64,000 nt of DNA. It comes from Hirsutella rhossiliensis. Lineage: Eukaryota; Ascomycota; Sordariomycetes; Hypocreales; Ophiocordycipitaceae. The translations under genes and the position numbers were made by a program. The stretch's first letter is position 1. The number at the start of each line of letters is the position of its first letter. Below, piece after piece: positions 57,995-64,000 of the stretch. The DNA lies in NCBI RefSeq assembly GCF_020360975.1, contig NW_025408668.1, positions 1,922,001 to 1,986,000 of the forward strand, written 5' to 3'. The notes beneath the pieces are model-generated. The model saw nothing but the letters and a program-made list of their open reading frames with translations, had not been told where the DNA came from and did no database searches.

Positions 57995-60334
57995 ATGGCG
58001 CCCAGCAGCCCTGTCGTCCAGCAGAATGGCGCCACAAAGGCCAAGCGCCCCGTCCCGCCGGGCATCCAGACAAACGGCGCCATGCCGTCGACGTCGTCGC
58101 CGTCTCCGTCCATGTCCGCCAAGAAGCCGCCCCCCAGCGCAAAGCACACGCCCACCTCGGCCGGCGACCGCACCATCACCGCCTCGACCGTCCGTCCCGT
58201 CAACAGAGCCCGTCGCGAGGCCTCTTCCCAGGCGCAAGGCAGAATCTCGAGAAACAGCGCCGGTATCCGTGCCGCCTCCTTCTCCGCAGACATCCCCCCC
58301 CAGTACTCGGAGCCTCTACCATACGGTACATTCTATACTCTTGACCCCTTCTACCTTGTCCCGGGGCGTCGGGCATCGTGGGACCTCGCGACGTCAGGAC
58401 TAACATGAGCTTCAGTTGTCCCCGACGCATATATCCTGAAAAAGTATGCCGGTCGCCCCCCGTCGCTGGTCCTCCACCTGCACCCGACCCATTTTCGCTT
58501 CGACGGCCAAGACGGCATGTTTCCCTACAAGTCCCCGATGCGTGTATTTCTCGAACACTTGCGAGCGCGCACCGTTCCCCACGACCTCTTGGACCACTTC
58601 AACCAGGCCGGCGTGCAATTCTACGACGGTCGCCTGATTGTCCAAGTCCTTGACCACAAGTCGCTGGTCCAGACCAAGGATGTCGCAAAATCCTCCCCAG
58701 CTTCAACGAGCACCGTTTTGCCGTCGTCGGTCCACAACTACAACCAGTGCCTCACGCCGTCGCCTTTCGTCCCCTTCCCAAAGGAAGACCACAGCGCCGT
58801 CGATGGAACCCCCCGAAAGGAGCCTGGCGCAAAAGAAAAGGAGGAGTGTCAAAAGGACCGGGGAAACGTGCCCGCTTCGGCGCCCACCGAACCCGGTTCC
58901 AAGCCCAAGGTCGCCTCGAGACCGAAGATAACCACGGTAGTATTGCATCCCACTCAAGAAAGCCTGCAAGCAGACTTGCGCATCAAGGCCGCGACGCCGA
59001 GAGGATTCGGCGATGGGCGTTTCGATGCAGCGGCCGCGGCGCAACCGTCGACACCCATGTCCCTGGTACCTCCGACACCAACGGCGTCGAATATGCCCCC
59101 CCCCGCAAAACGCCCTAAGAAAGAGAGGATGGAACTGGACGCGAGCAACATCTACGCCGCCGAGGGGCAGATTCTACTGGCCACGGCGCCGCCGCTCATG
59201 CTAGAGCCAACGAGAAACGCAGAGGAGACCATTGCTCTGCTCGAAGCCATGGTCCATCCCAAGCATTCCGAGCCGCCGCCGCAACCAAAGACTAGAAAGA
59301 GAACGGTTGCCGAGATGGCCGCCGACGAAGCTGCCGCCGCCGACCAGGAGCGTTATATGCTCGTCCTGGACGAGAGGTTGTATTCGAGCGCGACGGGCAC
59401 CCAGGGCTCAGGCGGCACAGACGGGGATGCCCAAACAGGCGCGGCCACCTTTGAGCCCAGATTCGAGCGGTTCAAGGTCATCGAGGACATCAAAAGAGAG
59501 CAGGCAGAGAAGAAGGAACAGGAGAGGATCAAGCAGCAGGAGAACGACCGCAGAATGCAGCTCCAGAGACAGCAGGAGATGGTTCAGAGGCAGCAGGCCG
59601 AGGCAGAAAAGGCTCGGCGCGAGGCTGCTGCCGCCCGAGAGAACCAGCTACGGCAAGCAGAGGCACAACGGCAGTCCATGGCAGCTCGTGCGACGTCGAA
59701 CAATGCAGCGGCACAGAACAACGGGGGACAAAACGTGGGCCAGCCGCAGCATGCGCATCCCACTCAGAGTGGAGCAGTCCCGAGCGGGCCGCCCAACGGC
59801 GTCACCGGTGCCGGGCAAAACGCGATGCCAAACGGGATGCAAGGCCAAGCGCAGCCGCGATTCCAGGCTCAAATGTCTCAACCTCCGGCCTCGTCCCCTG
59901 TTATCCGGCAAGCAACACCGCAGCAGCAGCAGCCGAACATGTCTTCCCCCATGGTCGCCAGTGTTCCCATGCAGCAGACCAACTCGAGCATGGCAGCCAG
60001 CCCCCCTCGGCCCTCGTCCGTCGTCCAAAACGTACAAATGTCTGTCCCCATGGCGCACAACATGTCCGCAAGGGGCAGCCAGCAAAGTCATCCGTCCAAC
60101 ACTCCCCGTATGCCCCACTCGACACCAAACATGGCTCACGGAACACCCATCAATAGACCGGCCATGGTTGCGACTCCGCGCATGAGCCAGGCAAGCCCGC
60201 CTCCCAACATGATGGCTCAAAACTCGCAAATGGGCCAGGCCATGATGATGAACAACCAAGGGATAAATCCCCACAACAACCAGGTCTTTGCCCATATGGC
60301 AGCGCAGCAGCGCGCGATTGCGCAGCAGCAACAT

Positions 60335-60366
<32 letters not shown>

Positions 60367-61177
60367 GGCTGCGATGCAAAATGGTGGCGCAAACCCCGCG
60401 ATGAACGGCCAGGGAATGTCGCCGCAGCAGCAGCAGCAGATGATGCAGATGATGCAGCGCCAGATGATGTTGCAGCAGCAGCAGCAACATCATCAGCAGC
60501 AGCAGCAGCCGCAGCCGCAGCCGCAGCAAGGTGGCATGATGACGCCCCAGCAGCAACAGCAATTTGCTCAGTACGCACAGCAACTTCAAAACATGCAAGG
60601 AAATCAGCTGCGGCAAATGAGTCCTCAGATGCAGGCGCAGTTGCAGCAGATGGCGCGGATGGGTCAAATGGGCAACCCAATGCAGAGGCAGGTCAGCGGG
60701 CAGATGATGAACGGTGGCAATGCCAACATGCAGGCTTTTTCGGCGATGCAAATGCAGCAGCAGCAGCAGCAGCATCAACAGCTTCAGCAGCAACAGCAGC
60801 ATCAGCAACAGCAGCAGCACCAGCAACAACAGCATCAACAACAGCCGCAGCCGGGCCAGCCTCCTCAAATGGGCGCAAACCCGATCCAAGTTCAAATGCA
60901 AAATAATGCTCGGCAGATATACTCGAGGCTCATGCAAGGCGCTGTTGCAAAGTTTGGCGCGCCCGACCGTGTTCCCCAGGAGGCCATTGAGAAGATGAAG
61001 CAGACGTCTTATGCGCAAGCCCAGCAGCTTCTTCAGCAAACCATGGCGCAAAGGCGAGCACAGCAGCAAATGATGTTGCAGCAACAGGCGCAGCAGCAGC
61101 AGCAGCAGCAACAACAACAACAACAAGCTGCTGCCATGCAAGGTATGGGCGGCATGATGGGGCATCAGGGGTTGTAG
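57995..61177 (+). CDS. SPT20: SAGA complex subunit SPT20
   Basis: Scaffold subunit of the SAGA transcriptional coactivator in the nucleus. Two exons: 57995-58325 and 58416-61177, with a 90-bp intron (GTACAT...CTTCAG) and frames joined to 1030 aa. Directly after the intron comes the SPT20 signature (DAYILKKYAGRPPSLVLHLH, then HFRFDGQDGMFPYKSPM and LEHLRARTVPHDLLDHF), about residues 114-180, continuing into the beta-rich domain with LIVQVLDHK. A predicted nuclear, charged region and a coiled coil (about residues 460-540, QEMVQRQQAEAEKARREA) precede a long Gln/Met/Asn-rich C-terminal half with several CAG/CAA runs. The first exon encodes a Ser/Pro-rich disordered leader. The Gln tracts make a 505-codon antisense leucine-rich open frame, which is an artefact. 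Confidence 0.93.
60310..61135 (+). repeat. CAG/CAA trinucleotide tracts within SPT20
   Basis: Several interrupted runs of CAG and CAA (about 60310-60363, 60425-60441, 60470-60530, 60750-60845, 61075-61127) encode polyglutamine stretches. Mixed CAG/CAA codons suggest selection for glutamine rather than pure repeat slippage. Confidence 0.9.
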
Positions 61178-62035
61178 GCTGATGGATCGGGCGTACTGCG
61201 CACCTCGAATTCTCTTTTTTTTCCTTTGCTTTGCTTCCTCTCCTCGGCTTCATGATACTGACAACCAACGGAAGAGACGAGCTTGCAGCGCGTTGGGGGC
61301 AGCAAAAAGGGCGGATTGGCAGCGGTTCTTAATCATGGGAGTTCAGGAGGCATCCGCCGTGGTTAACAACGGCTTCACGCGATGGTCACAGTGTTTGATT
61401 ATACCCCGGGGATCGGTTGGAAGCAGTTGGGTTTTGGTTGATAGGCAGCTCCATGGTCAAGCGTTTGGATGGCCAGGAGGACAAGGAGTTGGCCGGCATG
61501 AGGTTGAGCCGACGATGATGTGGCGTGTGTACGAAGTATATATTATGCAGTGGTCTGTAGGAAAAGACGCACAATGTACAAAGGGCGGAACAGACGCTGA
61601 ATTCTCGAGGTGATGAAGCCATGACTGGCTCAGATAGAGGGAGCTGTGCGACGTAGGATTGTAAATAGAAGTCAAGTCGCGGCTGGGAACCGAGAGAGGC
61701 CGGCCGGCGTACTTGGTACTGTGCTGTGTCAGTGACCGTACCCGGACAACTTGGACAAGAATGTCACGTGCCAACTCCCCACCACCCCGTGCTACGCACT
61801 GAGACGAGGTGCAGAGGCCGTCACAAGTCGCAGCTGATGAGAAAAATATGTCCCCGACAAGGAGCCCAGCGTGATCAGTCCCGTCCCGTGGCCTTTTGCC
61901 GGCGTATCACCGCCTTTTTCTTCCCCTTTGACGCCAGCCCTTTCCGCCGCCGCCTCGCTGGAACGAACCGCGTGTGCCTCAGCTCAACTCCCTCCTGCCG
62001 ACCCCCGGGCCCATCCGCTCGATCCAAGCTCTACC
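61178..62035. other. Intergenic between SPT20 and ATG27
   Basis: 858 bp without a gene; should hold the SPT20 3' end and the ATG27 promoter. A CACGTG site occurs at about 61766-61771. Confidence 0.5.
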
Positions 62036-63274
62036 ATGTATCCGCCACAATTATCAGCACTCGCCCTCATGGCCGTCGTCGCGCCGCTGCGGAGCGTGGC
62101 GATGCTGCGATGCGACAACGTCCGGGTCGACGGCCACAGTTTCGATCTCTCGCAGCTCGGCGGGCCCCACTCGGTCGTCACGTCCCGCTATGAATCCATC
62201 CCCGACACGCATCACAACTTCACCTACACCCTCGACATCTGCAAGCCCCTCAAGAAGAGCGGCAAGGTCAAGAAGACGGAGGAATGCCCCAACGGAACGA
62301 GAGGCGAGTTCCACCAGCCTGGAACCGAGGGCCCCCTCGGTCGCGGGCCAGGCTAACCGTTGCACAGTGTGCGCCATCGGCCGTTTTCTCCAAGGAGAGA
62401 CGAATGCAGTGGAGGAGGTCGTGGCCATCGCAGGATCCTTGGAAAACGTCGGCGGATCACAGTTTGAATACGACGCCACCAGACTCAAGACGAGCGATTC
62501 CAACAGCGACTCCCAGAAGGAAGGCTTGAGGCTCGTGCTCAAGGGTGGTAAGCACCCCCTGGACGGCCCTGTTCAGGAGCGCCGCGAACAGAGGGCCGTC
62601 GTCGAGTTTCTCTGTGACCCGGACAAAAAGGGTGACGAAGGCGAGTGGGATGCCGAGGACAAGTACGAAAAGGATGGAGGGGCGCAACGCCGAGCCGACG
62701 ACAAGAAGGGCGACGACAAGAAGGGCGACGACAAGAAGGGCGACGACAAGAAGGGCGACGACAACAAGGGCGACGACAACAAGGGCGATGACAACAAGGG
62801 CGACAAGGAGAAATCCGCCATCGAGCATCAGCTCAAGAAGGAAGGAGCCGCTCTCATCTGGGAAAGCTACGAGAAAGAAAAGGACGCCGACGTGCTGCGC
62901 TTGTCGTGGCACACCAAGTTTGCGTGCGAGAAGCGAGATGGAAACGACGGCAAAGACAAGGACGGCAAGGACGGCAACGGCAACTCGAGCAACCACTGGG
63001 GATTCTTCACCTGGTTCGTCATCATGTAAGTCGGACTGGCCCGGGCAAAGATGGGCATTCTGCTGACGAGGCACCCAGCGTCTTCCTGGGCATCGCTGCC
63101 TATCTCATCTTCGGATCGTGGCTCAACTACAACCGGTACGGAGCTAGAGGCTGGGACCTGGTTCCCCACGGCGACGCCATCCGAGACGTCCCCTATCTGC
63201 TGAAGGACTGGACGAGGCGAGTCCTCAACACCGTGCAGGGCACGGGCAGTAGGGGGGGATACAGTGCAGTCTAG
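62036..63274 (+). CDS. ATG27: Autophagy-related protein 27 (type I membrane protein)
   Basis: Single-pass membrane protein that cycles between Golgi, vacuole and autophagosome-forming sites and helps Atg9 traffic. Three exons: 62036-62303, 62368-63025 and 63079-63274, 373 aa. The first intron (62304-62367) uses a GC donor (AGAG|GCGAGT) and CACAG acceptor. Only this splice joins NGTR to VCAIG in frame. Residues 1-22 look like a signal peptide, followed by the ATG27 lumenal domain (LRCDNVRVDGHSFDLSQLGG, YTLDICKPLK, RLVLKGGKHPLDGP, VVEFLCDP). A DDKKG/DDNKG repeat (seven units) interrupts the lumenal domain. A membrane segment at about 306-328 spans the second intron (FFTWFVIM|VFLGIAAYLIFG), then a short cytosolic tail. 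Convergence of family blocks makes the call firm. Confidence 0.92.
62699..62803 (+). repeat. 15-bp tandem repeat in ATG27 encoding DDKKG/DDNKG
   Basis: Four units of GACGACAAGAAGGGC followed by three of GACGACAACAAGGGC, the last with one silent change, all in frame. Confidence 0.92.
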
Positions 63275-63734
63275 GTGCCTGCGCCGAGTCGAGCACGTGG
63301 AGATGGCGCGGCCCAAGAAGACGGCCAGCGGGCAGCGCGCCCTTGGGGCTCATGATTCCGAGGCCGGCTGACGGCGTTTGGTTGCATACTAAGATTCGTC
63401 TCTGAATGTGCGGCAGAGGTTTTCTTGCTTCTGTTTGATCTTGTCTTTTCAGATGGGCCCTCTATTGGTTTCTGCCAACGGCTCGCGCAGCCTCTTTGTG
63501 TCTTAGCCATGAATTTGTACAGCGATGCGCAAAGTTGGGGAGGATGATTAGCGGCGGCTGCACGGAATACGAGGTGCGGCTGACGAGCGACACCGGAGAT
63601 GGTATCGATAAAGGACCCAACAAAATTGTGACTGGCCTCGAGTCAAAGGCCCCACCTCCGCTCGACGGTGCTGTTGATTGCTTACGCCGTCGACACCCTC
63701 ATTCCTTTCATTGCACCGCCGGGATTCTGGAGTA
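63275..63734. other. Intergenic between ATG27 and the right-edge gene
   Basis: 460 bp without a gene; the 3' end of ATG27 and the promoter of the next gene. Confidence 0.5.
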
Positions 63735-64000
63735 ATGGCCTTCAAGCTCTCCCTTCGACGCCAATCGACGGCACTGGCCTGTTCTTGGGCAGCCCGAGTC
63801 CCCGGGGTCTCGCGCCGGTCCTTTGCTTCGGCCTCGTCCAGTTTAGCCGAGGGCGTTCAACAGACGATCCAGGTGAGTCAGATATCTCTTGCCATGGAGC
63901 ACTGCTGACGAGACTAGAGGGATGCTTCGCTGCCCAACCCCGATCCCAAGGCGGATTCGCCGAGCGCGGCTCTCGTAGACGATCATGCGCCTTTTATGGT
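63735..64000 (+). CDS. N terminus of a mitochondrial protein, probably acetylornithine aminotransferase (partial)
   Basis: Cut by the right edge. Exon 1 is 63735-63872 (46 codons) and exon 2 starts at 63918 after a 45-bp intron (GTGAGT...GACTAG). The N terminus is rich in Arg, Ser and Ala without acidic residues (MAFKLSLRRQSTALACSW), typical of a mitochondrial presequence. The end of the visible part, ALVDDHAPFMV, resembles the start of the mature domain of fungal ARG8-type acetylornithine aminotransferases (a PLP enzyme of ornithine/arginine synthesis in mitochondria). Too little sequence is present to see catalytic residues, so the identity is tentative. Confidence 0.55.

Noticed and set aside
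59648..61165. 505-codon minus-strand open frame opposite SPT20
   Set aside because: It is rich in leucine because it mirrors CAG/CAA glutamine codons. The plus strand encodes the recognisable SPT20.
62304..62312. Use of the GT at 62308-62309 as ATG27 donor
   Set aside because: It has a poor consensus and puts the downstream ATG27 blocks out of frame; the GC donor restores them.

Overview
The window is nuclear DNA of a filamentous ascomycete. Genes carry short introns (about 45-150 bp, GT...AG with CTNAC-type branch points), codons favour C/G at the third position, and 5' leaders are pyrimidine-rich. The gene families present (VNX1-type antiporter, EIF2B gamma, SPT20, ATG27, a C2H2 regulator of FlbC type, a eukaryotic RNA-dependent RNA polymerase) fit Sordariomycetes, probably Hypocreales. 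The order is an inference from protein character and was not tested by search. I see no prokaryotic operon, CRISPR array, rRNA or convincing tRNA.

Layout. (1) 1-7.3 kb: the last exon of an unidentified plus-strand gene, the 26S proteasome ATPase RPT6 (minus), and a VNX1-like vacuolar cation/H+ antiporter (plus). (2) 7.87-10.7 kb: a hAT DNA transposon with matching 17-bp terminal inverted repeats and an 8-bp target duplication, but a decayed transposase. (3) 11.4-23 kb: a 2EXR-domain protein, an EthD-EthD-alpha/beta-hydrolase fusion, an RNA-dependent RNA polymerase (1305 aa, three exons) and a five-exon GPR1/FUN34/YaaH acetate-transporter-type protein. (4) 23.6-33.4 kb: a repeat-rich block. 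A 5'-truncated LINE with a 16-bp target duplication and a second, unrelated hAT element with an 8-bp duplication flank a 781-aa leucine-rich-repeat protein gene. (5) 36.8-38.0 kb: a two-finger C2H2 transcription factor resembling the conidiation regulator FlbC. (6) 38.0-53.4 kb: about 15 kb with no supportable protein gene, many microsatellites, a G18 run, and a LINE 3' end followed by a partial second copy with three copies of the target sequence. (7) 53.4-64 kb: a dense housekeeping block with eIF2B gamma (minus), a peroxin-22-like membrane protein, the SAGA subunit SPT20, ATG27 (with a GC-AG intron) and the 5' end of a mitochondrial protein that looks like acetylornithine aminotransferase (ARG8).

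The genes are not a functional cluster. The core genes serve protein turnover, vacuolar ion balance, translation initiation, transcription, autophagy and amino-acid synthesis. The RNA polymerase belongs to RNA silencing, which restrains elements like the hAT and LINE copies nearby, but that link is general knowledge and not evidence of local regulation. The unusual material is the transposon architecture, the transposon-flanked LRR gene, the very long intergenic region next to the FlbC-like gene, and the hydrolase fusion. Exon borders were set by reading splice sites by eye and checking that reading frames join. No homology search was run.
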